Assembly: GCA_905233445.1 (NCBI GenBank)
Contig: CAJOEP010000014.1
Location: 1-64,000, forward strand
Direction of reading: 5' to 3'
Origin: an uncultured Bacteroidales bacterium
Lineage (GTDB): Bacteria > Bacteroidota > Bacteroidia > Bacteroidales > F082
Length of the DNA stretch: 64,000 nucleotides
Shown here: piece by piece, positions 46,233-55,263 of the stretch
Layout: each line of letters opens with the position of its first letter
How positions within the stretch are numbered: the first letter of the stretch is position 1
The notes under the pieces: generated by a model
What the model saw: the letters and a program-made list of their open reading frames with translations, nothing else
The model's database searches: none
Told to the model about the DNA's origin: nothing
Made by a program: the position numbers and the translations under genes

Positions 46233-46260
46233 GTCATTCCGAGCTTGTCGAGGAATCTCC
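46233..46260 (-). repeat. ATTCCGAG dispersed repeat forming the end of rsmD
   Basis: gtcattccgagcttg followed by tcgaggaatctcc. On the minus strand it encodes the rsmD tail GDSSTSSE and supplies its stop codon (TGA). Confidence 0.7.
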
Positions 46261-46800
46261 CGCAATGTTAGCCGAAAAAAACGTAAAATTAACTTTTCCG
46301 TATTTCCTATGGTCATAGTAATGCGGATGACTCGAGAAATCAACAGTTCTGTCGTGCTCCAACACGAATATGCCGTCTTCTTTTAATAATTCATTTCGAA
46401 AAATCAAATCCACCAACAAGTCATAATGATTGCAGTCGTACGGCGGGTCTGCGAAAATCAAATCGTATTTTGCCTTATGCATCGGCAAAAACCTGAAGAC
46501 ATCCGATTTTACAACTGATAACTCAATCATATTCAGTTTATTAGCTGTCTCCCTGATGAATCTCACGCAGTTGTTGTTCTCATCGACGGCGGTCACGTGC
46601 GGGCAGCCTCTCGAAACGAGCTCGTACGAGATGTTTCCTGTGCCAGCAAACAAATCCAAAGCCGTCGTCTCCTCCAGATCTATCTGATTTTCAAGGATGT
46701 TAAACAAACTCTCCTTCGCCATGTCGGTCGTGGGGCGCGTCGGTAGGTTGTCGGGTGCCACAATCTGCCGTCTCTGATGTCTTCCTCTTATTATTCGCAT
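46234..46800 (-). CDS. rsmD: 16S rRNA guanine-966 N2-methyltransferase RsmD (188 aa)
   Basis: SAM-dependent methyltransferase: MRIIRGRHQRRQI start, RPTTDMAKESLFNIL, SAM site LDLFAGTGNISYEL, and catalytic DPPY (FADPPYD). Methylates G966 of 16S rRNA. The last eight residues (GDSSTSSE) and the stop come from a dispersed repeat, so the original end was a little different. Overlaps the DUF3822 gene by 10 nt, the usual Bacteroidota pairing. Confidence 0.93.
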   Translation of the reverse strand: MRIIRGRHQRRQIVAPDNLPTRPTTDMAKESLFNILENQIDLEETTALDLFAGTGNISYELVSRGCPHVTAVDENNNCVRFIRETANKLNMIELSVVKSDVFRFLPMHKAKYDLIFADPPYDCNHYDLLVDLIFRNELLKEDGIFVLEHDRTVDFSSHPHYYDHRKYGKVNFTFFSANIAGDSSTSSE

Positions 46801-47351
46801 GTCAAATCTTTTTTAAAACGCACGTCGCGCACATATCGTTTTGTCAGCTCAACAATCTTCGAGTCCTCGACAACCATGCCAAGGAAATAAACCGGCACCG
46901 TTTCGGTATCGAGATGCAGCTGATCCATCGCGAAAAGCAGAAAATACAGGAAATCTTCTTTCGTCTTGAAACGGAAATAATTGCTAAACAATAAGTTAGC
47001 GCCTTTCAAAACCATCATCTCGTAACACTGGTCCTTGATGTTAAGATACACTCTCGGCTCGTCGGTACGCTCAAGGTTTTCTTTTATAAGCTTTGCCAGA
47101 AGTACGCTGGCAGGATGCTGTATATCGCCATTTTCCGACTTAGGTTTCAGATAGACGTTATAGATGTCGGCCTCGCTGATGTAATCGCTGCATACGATGC
47201 AGTCATCGGCCTTAAGTCCAAGAAAATCAAGATATTTCGCTTTGTTTTTCTCATCGTAGAACTTTGCTGGCACTAAAACATACGAAAAACCATCCAACGG
47301 TTGCTGGATGGTTAATACGTTTTCGCTTAAGTTCTCGACTGGTGGAAGCAT
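46791..47351 (-). CDS. DUF3822 family protein (186 aa)
   Basis: An actin/ASKHA-like small protein found beside rsmD in Bacteroidota. Recognised by context (10-nt overlap with rsmD), length and segments such as GFSYVLVPAKFYDEKNKAKYL and VYFLGMVVEDSKIVELTKRY. Here it is shorter than many family members (about 250 aa). Function unknown. Confidence 0.75.
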   Translation of the reverse strand: MLPPVENLSENVLTIQQPLDGFSYVLVPAKFYDEKNKAKYLDFLGLKADDCIVCSDYISEADIYNVYLKPKSENGDIQHPASVLLAKLIKENLERTDEPRVYLNIKDQCYEMMVLKGANLLFSNYFRFKTKEDFLYFLLFAMDQLHLDTETVPVYFLGMVVEDSKIVELTKRYVRDVRFKKDLTCE

Positions 47352-47352
47352 A

Positions 47353-47964
47353 TTATAATGATTCCCAGTTACCGTTCAACGAAGGCTCGTCCATCGAACC
47401 GACTTTCAGACCTGCATATTTGCTGAGGTCTTCCTGCTCGGCTCTCAAGTTGTTGACGCGCTGTTGGTCGAGATCCCAAAGATATGTGCTGTATGGGGTC
47501 TTAGCCTCGAACACTGCAACTTTCAAACCGCCGCGGGTAATGAAACCGGCCTGCATCTCGAACACTGCATCCTGTGAGAATGGCACGATGCGCAATGCGT
47601 TGACATCGAAACTCTCTCTTCTGCCGAATAATGAGTCGATGACCTTGACGTAGCCGACAGTGTCGTTGATGGTCTTGGTGAATGTGGTATCGTTAGGGTC
47701 AGCCACAATGTTAACAACAGGAAGCTCGCCAGTCTTGATGTACTCGATGAGTGTGTCGAAATCGGCAGTGTATCTGTTGTAAGTCTGCTTGAACAACGTC
47801 TGAGTGCTTCTGATGTCCTTCAAGTTCTGAACCACCTGCATCTCTCTTTCCCTGCGGGCGTTGTCAAATGCCACAGGCTGTCTGATGCTGTCAAATACCA
47901 AATAAGCCAAAAGGATAGCCACAAGTGCCAATCCGATGTTGATGAATGTGAGTTTATTATTCAT
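47353..47964 (-). CDS. Membrane-anchored protein, unknown (203 aa)
   Basis: One N-terminal helix (FINIGLALVAILLAYLVFDSI) anchors a periplasmic part that starts with a coiled region (REREMQVVQNLKDIRSTQTLFKQTYNRYTADFDTLIEYIK). This resembles conserved Bacteroidales proteins of pseudopilin-like outline. One base separates its stop from the DUF3822 start, so it heads the leftward operon with DUF3822 and rsmD. Confidence 0.65.
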   Translation of the reverse strand: MNNKLTFINIGLALVAILLAYLVFDSIRQPVAFDNARREREMQVVQNLKDIRSTQTLFKQTYNRYTADFDTLIEYIKTGELPVVNIVADPNDTTFTKTINDTVGYVKVIDSLFGRRESFDVNALRIVPFSQDAVFEMQAGFITRGGLKVAVFEAKTPYSTYLWDLDQQRVNNLRAEQEDLSKYAGLKVGSMDEPSLNGNWESL

Positions 47965-48043
47965 GATGTTAAAATTTATATACTTTTTTTGCGTTGCAAA
48001 TTTACTGATTTTTTTTAATAAGGACGAAATTTTTTAAAAATTT

Positions 48044-48820
48044 TTAAGAATAATATTCCACATTGAGTCCCAATGCCTTAACCTTGTCGGCTATTTTTGA
48101 CATCTCATCCGCCGTGAGTTTTTCGAGATTCTTTTCCGGTGTCTCCCTGTCGATGACGTATATCATTGTCTTTCTTGGATTTATCTTTTTGAGATGCCCA
48201 AGCCAAAGATTGATTTCCTCATCTGTCGTGTTGTCGATTTTTTCGCCCTTATGCTCGCCGCGAAGAAATAAAGTCTGTATAATAACCTGACCTTCAAAGC
48301 GTTGCAAATCTGAAATATACTGTTCGAGATTGATTTTCACGTTGGGCAGATTCACTTTATTGATAGCCTCAAGCGTTCCTCCGTCGAGTTTGCAGATGTT
48401 GTTATCCACTTTCTGCAATGCCTTGAAAATCTTTTCGTTATGAATATTTGTACCATTTGTCAGCACACTGATGACTGCATTTGGAACGTATTTGTCCCTT
48501 AATCTGATAGTTATGTCTATGATTTCCGGGAAGTTGGGATGCAGCGTCGGCTCGCCGTTGCCCGAAAAAGTGATGCTGTCGGGCTCTTTCGGTGTCCCGA
48601 CGAGGGATTTCAGCGCATTCTCCAGTGTTTGCTCGTATTCCTGAGGCGTAGCGAACCTCGCTTTTTCGTCGCGATGCTCCGGATTCCATCCACATTCGCA
48701 ATAAACACAGTTGAAAGTGCAGATTTTCCCGTATTTAGGTAACAAATTGACTCCCAGTGAATTACCTAATCTTCTGCTATGAATAGGACCAAAAACCAAA
48801 TCTTCAGATAAAAATGCCAT
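48044..48820 (-). CDS. Radical SAM protein, COG0731-like (258 aa)
   Basis: Radical SAM motif CTFNCVYCECG (Cys at 34, 38 and 41), then TFSGNGEPTLHPNF and VLTNGTN, typical of the COG0731/wybutosine-related family. The start GPIHSRRLGNSLGVNLLP is highly characteristic. Widespread housekeeping protein in anaerobes; reaction unknown. Single gene, transcribed away from the AMP nucleosidase gene. Confidence 0.85.
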   Translation of the reverse strand: MAFLSEDLVFGPIHSRRLGNSLGVNLLPKYGKICTFNCVYCECGWNPEHRDEKARFATPQEYEQTLENALKSLVGTPKEPDSITFSGNGEPTLHPNFPEIIDITIRLRDKYVPNAVISVLTNGTNIHNEKIFKALQKVDNNICKLDGGTLEAINKVNLPNVKINLEQYISDLQRFEGQVIIQTLFLRGEHKGEKIDNTTDEEINLWLGHLKKINPRKTMIYVIDRETPEKNLEKLTADEMSKIADKVKALGLNVEYYS

Positions 48821-48853
48821 TTTTGAAAAATTTTCTGCAAAGATATAAAAAAA

Positions 48854-48897
48854 CTAAGGTCTAAGGTCTAAAGTCTAAAGTCTTTTTATTATCTTTG
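48854..48897 (+). promoter_or_regulatory. AMP nucleosidase promoter with 7-bp tandem repeats in the -33 region
   Basis: Four 7-bp units (ctaaggt, ctaaggt, ctaaagt, ctaaagt; 48854-48881) lie just before the -7 box TATCTTTG (48890-48897). The ATG follows at 48913. The repeats replace any recognisable -33 box. Confidence 0.6.
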
Positions 48898-48912
48898 CAA
48901 AAAATTATCTTT

Positions 48913-49683
48913 ATGAAGACTAAACAGGAAATCACTGAAAACTGGCTGCCGCGCTACACTGGCCAGGCGTTGGACAAGTTCGGAAAGTATATACTTTTGA
49001 CCAATTTCTCGCATTATCTCGAGCTGTTTGCATTCTGGAACGGCGTCTCGATAGTAAGCCGCGACCGTTCGATGCCTTGCGCCACGGCAGGCGACATAAC
49101 GATGATTAATTTCGGAATGGGAAGCGCCAACGCCGCCACAATCATGGACCTGCTGAGCGCTGTGCATCCGAAAGCCGTGCTTTTCCTGGGAAAATGCGGC
49201 GGCGTGAAGAAGAAAAACCAGGTCGGTGACTATATCCTGCCTATCGCCGCAATACGTGGCGAAGGAACGTCGAACAACTATCTTTTGCCTGAGGTGCCAG
49301 CCTTGCCTGCCTTCTCGCTGCAGAAAGCTATCTCGACAACCATCCGCGACCACGGCCACGACTACTGGACTGGCACCGTCTACACCACCAACCGCCGCGT
49401 GTGGGAATACGACGAGGAGTTCAAGGAATATCTGCATAAGACACGCTGTATGGCGGTCGATATGGAGACTGCAACCATCTTCGCGGCAGGTTTCGCCAAC
49501 GAGATCCCGACAGGCGCATTGCTGCTCGTCTCCGACCAGCCGATGATTCCTGAAGGTGTCAAAACAGAAGCCAGCGACAAGAAAGTGAGCTCGATGTTCG
49601 TCGACGAACATATCAGAATAGGCATCGACGCTCTGCATCAGATTATAGATAATAAGCTGACAGTCAAACACTTGCACTTCTAA
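48913..49683 (+). CDS. amn: AMP nucleosidase (256 aa)
   Basis: Nucleoside phosphorylase fold: MINFGMGSANAATIMDLL, FLGKCGGVKKKNQVGDYILP and the C-terminal DMETATIFAAGFAN, the signature of the short Bacteroidota AMP nucleosidases that split AMP into adenine and ribose 5-phosphate. Start at 48913 (MKTKQEITENWLPRYTG), since the transcript start is expected close before it. Ends one base into holA. Confidence 0.9.
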   Translation: MKTKQEITENWLPRYTGQALDKFGKYILLTNFSHYLELFAFWNGVSIVSRDRSMPCATAGDITMINFGMGSANAATIMDLLSAVHPKAVLFLGKCGGVKKKNQVGDYILPIAAIRGEGTSNNYLLPEVPALPAFSLQKAISTTIRDHGHDYWTGTVYTTNRRVWEYDEEFKEYLHKTRCMAVDMETATIFAAGFANEIPTGALLLVSDQPMIPEGVKTEASDKKVSSMFVDEHIRIGIDALHQIIDNKLTVKHLHF

Positions 49684-50681
49684 TGACATACGAGCAGATT
49701 CTTTCGGATATCAAAAACAAGATCTATCGTCCGGTGTATTTCCTGATGGGCGAGGAGCCGTATTTCATCGACTCCATCAGCGACGCCATCGAGAGCACCG
49801 TGCTGGATGAGGCCGACAAGGCTTTCAACCAGATTATCCTTTACGGAAAAGACGTCAACGTGCACGACATCGTGACGCAGGCGCGTAACTTCCCGATGAT
49901 GGGTAACTACTTGGTAATCATTGTGAAAGAAGCTCAAGAGGTGAAACAAATCGAGTCGATGGAGCCGTTTTTGGAGATGATTCCTGAGACCACGATTTTG
50001 GTTTTAAACTACAAATACAAGAAACTCGACAAACGTCTGAAGTTCGCGAAAACGCTCGACAAAGACTATGTTTTGTTCGAGTCAAAGAAGCTGTACGACA
50101 GAGATATTCCGAAGTGGATCGTCAATTTCTTGGGCAATCATAATTATAAGATTTCGCAGAAAGCATGTCAGATGCTTGCCGATTATCTTGGCACCGACCT
50201 GCTGAAGGTGCGCAACGAGCTGGAAAAGCTGATGGTTGCGGTGCCTCAGAAAAAGACCATCGACGACAACGACGTTGAATATAACATAGGAATCTCCAAG
50301 GATTTCAATGTGTTTGAGCTTCAGAAAGCCATCAGCTATGGCGACTTCCCCAAGGCGGTGCAAATTGTAAGTTATTTTGGTGACAACCCCAAGGAAAACA
50401 ACATAATCGGCACTATAGCGATACTTTACGCCTATTATTGCAAGCTCCTCAAGCTGCATTACGCCACAGATAAATCAAAAAACAACATCGCCGCCGTCCT
50501 CGGCGTCAACACATTCTTTATCGAAGACTACTTCGAGGCCGCCCGCCGCTACGACATCCGCAAATGCGTGCAATGCATAGCCGTCCTTCGCGAATTCGAC
50601 CTGAAATCCAAAGGTTACAACGTCGGTGACGTGGATCAGAAGGATTTGTATCGGGAGATGATTTACAAGCTGATGAAATAG
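49683..50681 (+). CDS. holA: DNA polymerase III subunit delta (332 aa)
   Basis: HolA: AAA+ clamp-loader subunit that opens the beta clamp. Start MTYEQILSDIKNKIYRPVYFLMGEEPYFID is typical, with FNQIILYGKDV, TTILVLNYKYKKLDKRLK and the C-terminal collar helices (AILYAYYCKLLKLHY, LREFDLKSKGYNVG). Its start codon overlaps the amn stop (taATG), so both are co-transcribed. Confidence 0.92.
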   Translation: MTYEQILSDIKNKIYRPVYFLMGEEPYFIDSISDAIESTVLDEADKAFNQIILYGKDVNVHDIVTQARNFPMMGNYLVIIVKEAQEVKQIESMEPFLEMIPETTILVLNYKYKKLDKRLKFAKTLDKDYVLFESKKLYDRDIPKWIVNFLGNHNYKISQKACQMLADYLGTDLLKVRNELEKLMVAVPQKKTIDDNDVEYNIGISKDFNVFELQKAISYGDFPKAVQIVSYFGDNPKENNIIGTIAILYAYYCKLLKLHYATDKSKNNIAAVLGVNTFFIEDYFEAARRYDIRKCVQCIAVLREFDLKSKGYNVGDVDQKDLYREMIYKLMK

Positions 50682-50682
50682 T

Positions 50683-51717
50683 TTAGAAATACTGCTCTAC
50701 GGCGAAGGCAAATTGCTCGATGAAAATTTGTTTGAACGCCGAAATGTTGTTCTGCTCGTAAAAAACGAGCATCGCCTTTTTATAGTCGATGGAATCAACC
50801 GTGCGGAACGATATCGGACAATAATTGTTAGCTATCAGGATGGCATTGCTAGTAATACGAGCCGTGCGCTTGTTGCCATCGGCAAACGCTTGGATATAAG
50901 AAAGTAAAACCAAAGCGAGCATGGCTTTCTCGAATATATTCTCTTTTGCATTGATGAGCCTACATGAGTCCTCTAATGCCTCGCGAATTTGAAACTCGTT
51001 GTCAAGTGGACGGTAATTGGTTCCGGTGATTCCGACACGACGCTTGCGGATGCCTTTATCCACCTCAAGTTCCTTGACGAGCAGACTGTGAATGTCTTCA
51101 ATTCTTCTGACACTCAGTTTTTTAAGATAATCAGGATTGTCAAGAATAAAGTCCAACGCATCCTTGTGATTCAAAAGCATCACCGCCTCTTCTTTCGTCT
51201 TACCCGATGCCGTTTGTTTTTCTTTCAAAAGCTTCTCTGTCTCAAGCAGCGAATATGTGTTTCCTTCGATTTGCGACGATTTCCAGCTCAAATCGATACC
51301 GAGACGTTCCATTTCCTTGCGATATTCGGTGTCTGAAATGCCTTGCAAATTCTGTTTAAACTGGTTTTGCAGAGCATTAAGCCGTTCCATCTCCTCTAAT
51401 GTGAAAATCTCAACTTTCGGTAATATCTCATTTATCAAAGCGAAATTAAAACCACTTTGGATAACACGTTCGTCGGTCTCTTTTTTGAAATATGTTTCAA
51501 TATCAATTTTCATCGTCACTTGAGCTTGAGCGGATATGCTATAACGTGTGGCACGACCTTGTCCGACAACAACCACATCGCCTTTTTCTACAAGCGAAGC
51601 CAGCATCCTCTTAAGCGTGGCAGGACTTTCAGTAAGATTCAAACCAGTTTCTATATCATTCCTTGAACTCTCAGGATGAAAGTGCAAAAACTGAAGTATT
51701 TCCAACTCTTTTTTCAT
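50683..51717 (-). CDS. Fic-family protein with winged helix and altered active site (344 aa)
   Basis: N-terminal winged-helix HTH (residues 1-70), a Fic inhibitory motif SSQIEGN (147-153, fitting SxxxEGN), and the Fic core near residue 275: IQAFADGNKRTAR. The usual HPFxDGN(G/K)R has Gln276 and Ala277 where the catalytic His and the Pro should be, so AMP transfer is doubtful. The HTH suggests a regulator role, perhaps as an antitoxin-like sensor. The gene ends 1 bp after holA, convergent. Possibly self-regulating. Confidence 0.8.
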   Translation of the reverse strand: MKKELEILQFLHFHPESSRNDIETGLNLTESPATLKRMLASLVEKGDVVVVGQGRATRYSISAQAQVTMKIDIETYFKKETDERVIQSGFNFALINEILPKVEIFTLEEMERLNALQNQFKQNLQGISDTEYRKEMERLGIDLSWKSSQIEGNTYSLLETEKLLKEKQTASGKTKEEAVMLLNHKDALDFILDNPDYLKKLSVRRIEDIHSLLVKELEVDKGIRKRRVGITGTNYRPLDNEFQIREALEDSCRLINAKENIFEKAMLALVLLSYIQAFADGNKRTARITSNAILIANNYCPISFRTVDSIDYKKAMLVFYEQNNISAFKQIFIEQFAFAVEQYF

Positions 51718-52172
51718 GACAATGTTTTTTTACGGCTCAAAATTACTGTTTATTTTAATACAAATAACAAAAAATGAGCCGTAAAATGATTTTTTGTGAT
51801 GATTTTGAGCCGAAAAGACAAAATGGTGTTGGGTGTCGGTATCCGATAAACGTGCTGAAGGCACGCTAAATTTTTCAAAAAAATAATTGAATATTATTAG
51901 AAAAGTTGTATTTTTGTGTCGATTTATGAGCAGTCGATGACTGTTATTTATTGAACAAAATAACGAAGCGTTATGCTTTGCTTGTAATTGGAAATGTGAG
52001 AAGTTTTCAAAGGGTTGCAAGCAAGTGTAAGGTTCACGCTATGGCGTGGACTGTTTGCATTTTCCCAACCCAAGGTCTTTCTCACAACCTCCAATTAGGA
52101 AATGCATTTCAGTTCCACGCTTCTTTCATTAATAAATCCGTGGTGGGGCTGACACGGAAGGAGAAATAACAT
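51718..52172 (+). promoter_or_regulatory. Long leader with promoter and folded RNA in front of the caspase module
   Basis: Promoter TTG (51887-51889), 19-nt spacer, TATTTTTG (51909-51916). The transcript then has a leader of about 250 nt. In it, nested stems taattgga/tccaatta (51985-51992/52090-52097), tgtgagaa/ttctcaca (51995-52002/52079-52086), gggttg/caaccc (52012-52017/52066-52071) and cacgc/gcgtg (52035-52039/52044-52048) build one long hairpin. Candidate cis-regulatory RNA or separate small RNA. Confidence 0.55.
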
Positions 52173-52862
52173 ATGAAAAAAAACTTACACCTTTTGATGG
52201 CAGCCATTCTGCTGCTAGCATTCACATCAATCTGCTCTGCCCAAGAGAAATCTTACAAAGAGTTCATGAAAGAACGCAAGGAAATGCAGAAATTTACCAA
52301 AGACCAAGCCAAGGAAAAAGCTTCAAAAGACGCTCGAAAAGCCGCAAAACAGTTGCAGAAAGAAGGCTGGAAAGTGGCTCCCGGCTCACTTCCGATGGAT
52401 AAACAGCTTGACCGCCTATATGAGATGCAATATGAAATCGACCTTGAAACAGGTTTCCCTAAATTTATAAAAGGTGAAGCAATGTCTACAGGCGGCAATT
52501 ACGACGCAGCCAAGATGCAGGCAGTGAACCTCGCAAAAATCGAGTTGGCTGGAAACATCTCAACTGAAGTGGGCGCGCTTATCGACAGTCGTGTTGAAAA
52601 CAACCAGTTGGATCCTGAAGAAGCTGTATCTGCAACCGAATCTGTTATGGCTGCCAAGAGCCTTATCCAACAGAAAATCGGAAGAACCATAATGGCATTG
52701 GAAATTTATCGTGACTTGAAAAACAAGAACAAAGAGGTAAGGGTGATTGTTATGTACAACAGCGATATGGCAAAAGCCGCAGCAAAAGATGCCATCCGCG
52801 AGGAGATGAACAAGAAATCTGACAAACTCGCCGAACAACTTGATGAAATCTTAGGCTTTTAA
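52173..52862 (+). CDS. Secreted protein, first gene of a caspase module (229 aa)
   Basis: Signal peptide (LLMAAILLLAFTSICSAQ), then a Lys/Glu/Ala-rich helical region (residues 25-75) and a mixed domain (AAKMQAVNLAKIELAGNISTEVG ... EVRVIVMYNSD) that recalls LPP20/FlgT-like domains. Three bases separate it from the next gene, which has a similar N-terminal domain. Periplasmic or exported; role unknown. Confidence 0.65.
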   Translation: MKKNLHLLMAAILLLAFTSICSAQEKSYKEFMKERKEMQKFTKDQAKEKASKDARKAAKQLQKEGWKVAPGSLPMDKQLDRLYEMQYEIDLETGFPKFIKGEAMSTGGNYDAAKMQAVNLAKIELAGNISTEVGALIDSRVENNQLDPEEAVSATESVMAAKSLIQQKIGRTIMALEIYRDLKNKNKEVRVIVMYNSDMAKAAAKDAIREEMNKKSDKLAEQLDEILGF

Positions 52863-52864
52863 AT

Positions 52865-53743
52865 ATGAAAAGACTTGTTTTTTCAATCATTCTGCTGACA
52901 TTGGCTTTCATATGCAACGCACAGAAAGCCGTCAGCGTGAGCGGTGAATATCGCTATATTGTTCCAGAAAACGTGTCAATAACCGATGCCAAGAAAATTG
53001 CTATAGAGCGCGCGAAAAACGAGGCTATGGCAAAAGAGTTCGGAACGCTTGTTACGCAAACAAATACAAGCACAATGAAAACCATTGACGGGAAAGTTGA
53101 AACAGGTTTTACCTCAATAGGCGGTACCGAATCGAAAGGCATTTGGATTGACGACACCAAGGAACCTGAAGTGAAAGTGCTTTTTGAAAACGACGTGATG
53201 GTTGTTGAGGCCAAAGTTTGGGGCAAAGCAAGGGAAATCAAGAACTCGGAGACTGATTTGGAGATAAAAATCCTCTGCAACGGCATCGAAAGCGAGCGCT
53301 TCAAGGACAAGGACAAGTTTTCCATTGATTTCAAATCGGCATCGAAAGGCTATGTGGCGATTTTTCTGCGCGACGACATTCTCGATGACCCGGTTTTTTG
53401 CCTGATGCCATACAATAACGAAAATGGTGAGCCGCGTGAAGTTAAAGGCAACACCGTATACACATTCCTTTCGAAAAAAGACCCGCATTACCCTCTTGCT
53501 ATGGAAAAAAATGGAAAAACTTACTATATGCCGCCAACAACTCTTACGACCGAAAAAGCCGTTGAATTTAATAAAATAATAATTGTTTTTTCGAAAAATA
53601 AATTCACCTTGCCTATTTCGGAAGACGGTAAGTATGTGCCAGAAACGCCAACCGACAAATTCGACAAATGGCTCCGCAAGAACCGCCTCAACGACGAGAC
53701 GTGGCAAGTGATTGAAAAAACAGTGGAAATAAGGAATAAATAA
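52865..53743 (+). CDS. Secreted protein with LPP20-like and DUF4384 domains (292 aa)
   Basis: Signal peptide (residues 1-19). Residues 20-130 match the LPP20/FlgT-like layout (SVSGEYRYIVPENVSITDAKKIAIERAKNEAMAKEFG). The second part is DUF4384-like (FSIDFKSASKGYVAIFLRDD ... LPISEDGKYV). DUF4384 often occurs fused to or beside caspase-like proteins, as here: a caspase gene follows 25 bp later. Confidence 0.7.
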   Translation: MKRLVFSIILLTLAFICNAQKAVSVSGEYRYIVPENVSITDAKKIAIERAKNEAMAKEFGTLVTQTNTSTMKTIDGKVETGFTSIGGTESKGIWIDDTKEPEVKVLFENDVMVVEAKVWGKAREIKNSETDLEIKILCNGIESERFKDKDKFSIDFKSASKGYVAIFLRDDILDDPVFCLMPYNNENGEPREVKGNTVYTFLSKKDPHYPLAMEKNGKTYYMPPTTLTTEKAVEFNKIIIVFSKNKFTLPISEDGKYVPETPTDKFDKWLRKNRLNDETWQVIEKTVEIRNK

Positions 53744-53768
53744 AAATAGAATTCAATATTTAAAAAAT

Positions 53769-55133
53769 ATGAAAAAAATATCATTGATTATCTTTTTTGT
53801 GATTCTTTATATGGCTCATGTTTTCGGACAAGATTACAAATATAATATTTATATTTATCGTCCGAAAACGTTAGGTATGAATAAATGTTTTTATGTAAAA
53901 GACGAAGAACAACTTATTGCAACAATGAATAATGGCAAATCGTTTATTATCGTAAAAACCAATTCTAATAATATAAAACTAAAAACTTTGTTGGGTGAAA
54001 GGTGGCTGTATGAACTTTATGAGAAACAAGAAGCCCAAAATAGTAGTGTTCAGTTTGTTCCTGGTAATAATTTTTGGGCAGACTGTGTTTATACGTTAAA
54101 ACCAAGCGTTAGTGATTATTATTTTGAGATATCAAATAAAGGTGCTCTTGTAATGAAAACAAAAGCTGACTTTGACAAATATGCAGAAAAGATGAATTGT
54201 GTAGGGGAATATGTATGGGATAACCCTCACCAAGAAATGATAGCTAATAACTATCAAGTTCAGCAACCACAATATCAACAGCAGCAACCGCAATATATCC
54301 AATCTCAACCAGTTGTTAATCAGCCAGTTCAAGCAATAACTCCTGAAGTTCCGCTTTCCGATGTTGATGTGAATATCCCACAAACTAATTCAAAATCCAC
54401 AAATACCTTTGTATTAATAATTGCCAACGAACATTATACTTTTGTGGATGATGTGGATTGTGCTATACATGACGGTGAGGTTTTCAAAGAGTATTGTGTG
54501 AAAACGTTAGGTGTTCCAGAACGTCAAGTTTGGTTCTATAAGGACGCTTCGGCTGGAATCATTTCTGGTGGTGTGGATAAAATGGTGCAGGCAATGAGTT
54601 TGTTTGAAAACTCGAAAGCAATCGTTTATTACTGCGGTCACGGCATTCCGGATGAACACACTGGCGACGCATATATCGTTCCAACCGATGGCAAGGGAAC
54701 TAATACTGCTACTTGCTACAGTCTCAATAAGTTATATACTACTTTGGCGGCTTCAAACGCCACAAGTGTGACATATTTTATGGATGCCTGCTTCAGCGGT
54801 GCAAACAAGGAAGGCTCGATGTTGGTTGCCGCTCGCGGTGTGGCTCGCGAGCCAAAGAAAGAGAAACTTGATGGTAACACAGTGGTTTTCTCGGCTGCAT
54901 CAGGCGATGAGACCGCAATGACATTCAAAGAGCAGGGGCATGGCTTATTTACTTATTATCTTCTCAAAAAACTTCAGGAAACACAAGGCGATGTCAGCTA
55001 CGAGGATCTCGACAAATACATCAAAGCCAACGTCAAAAGAGAGTCTTTCCTTACAAACGAGAAGGTTCAGACTCCAACCACCAATGTTAGCGAAAACGCA
55101 ATTGAAAGCTGGAAGGGAATGAGGCTAAAATAA
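53769..55133 (+). CDS. Secreted caspase-family (C14) protein (454 aa)
   Basis: Signal peptide (residues 1-18), an N-terminal domain of unknown type, a Gln/Pro-rich linker (near residues 160-190) and a caspase-like C14 domain with the catalytic His in IVYYCGHGIP and Cys in YFMDACFSGA, then the small-subunit part (VVFSAASGDETAMTF). Both catalytic residues are intact. It closes a three-gene exported module. Such modules are widespread in Bacteroidota but their substrates are unknown. Confidence 0.8.
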   Translation: MKKISLIIFFVILYMAHVFGQDYKYNIYIYRPKTLGMNKCFYVKDEEQLIATMNNGKSFIIVKTNSNNIKLKTLLGERWLYELYEKQEAQNSSVQFVPGNNFWADCVYTLKPSVSDYYFEISNKGALVMKTKADFDKYAEKMNCVGEYVWDNPHQEMIANNYQVQQPQYQQQQPQYIQSQPVVNQPVQAITPEVPLSDVDVNIPQTNSKSTNTFVLIIANEHYTFVDDVDCAIHDGEVFKEYCVKTLGVPERQVWFYKDASAGIISGGVDKMVQAMSLFENSKAIVYYCGHGIPDEHTGDAYIVPTDGKGTNTATCYSLNKLYTTLAASNATSVTYFMDACFSGANKEGSMLVAARGVAREPKKEKLDGNTVVFSAASGDETAMTFKEQGHGLFTYYLLKKLQETQGDVSYEDLDKYIKANVKRESFLTNEKVQTPTTNVSENAIESWKGMRLK

Positions 55134-55263
55134 TCATTCATCCGTTATATTAGACAATCCCCGAACATGTTGAGAAATCAAATCAGTTCGGGGATTGTTG
55201 TTTTATGTATGGTAGTTTGAGATTGCAAAAATTGAAATTCCAAAGAAAATATTTGAAAAAATA

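Noticed and set aside
48889-49689. Long minus-strand frame over the AMP nucleosidase gene
   Set aside because: It mirrors a clear enzyme gene on the plus strand, has no recognisable motif and shows a composition typical of an antisense frame.
51951-52169. 72-codon frame upstream of the caspase module
   Set aside because: It covers the folded leader; the stems explain the sequence better than a protein.
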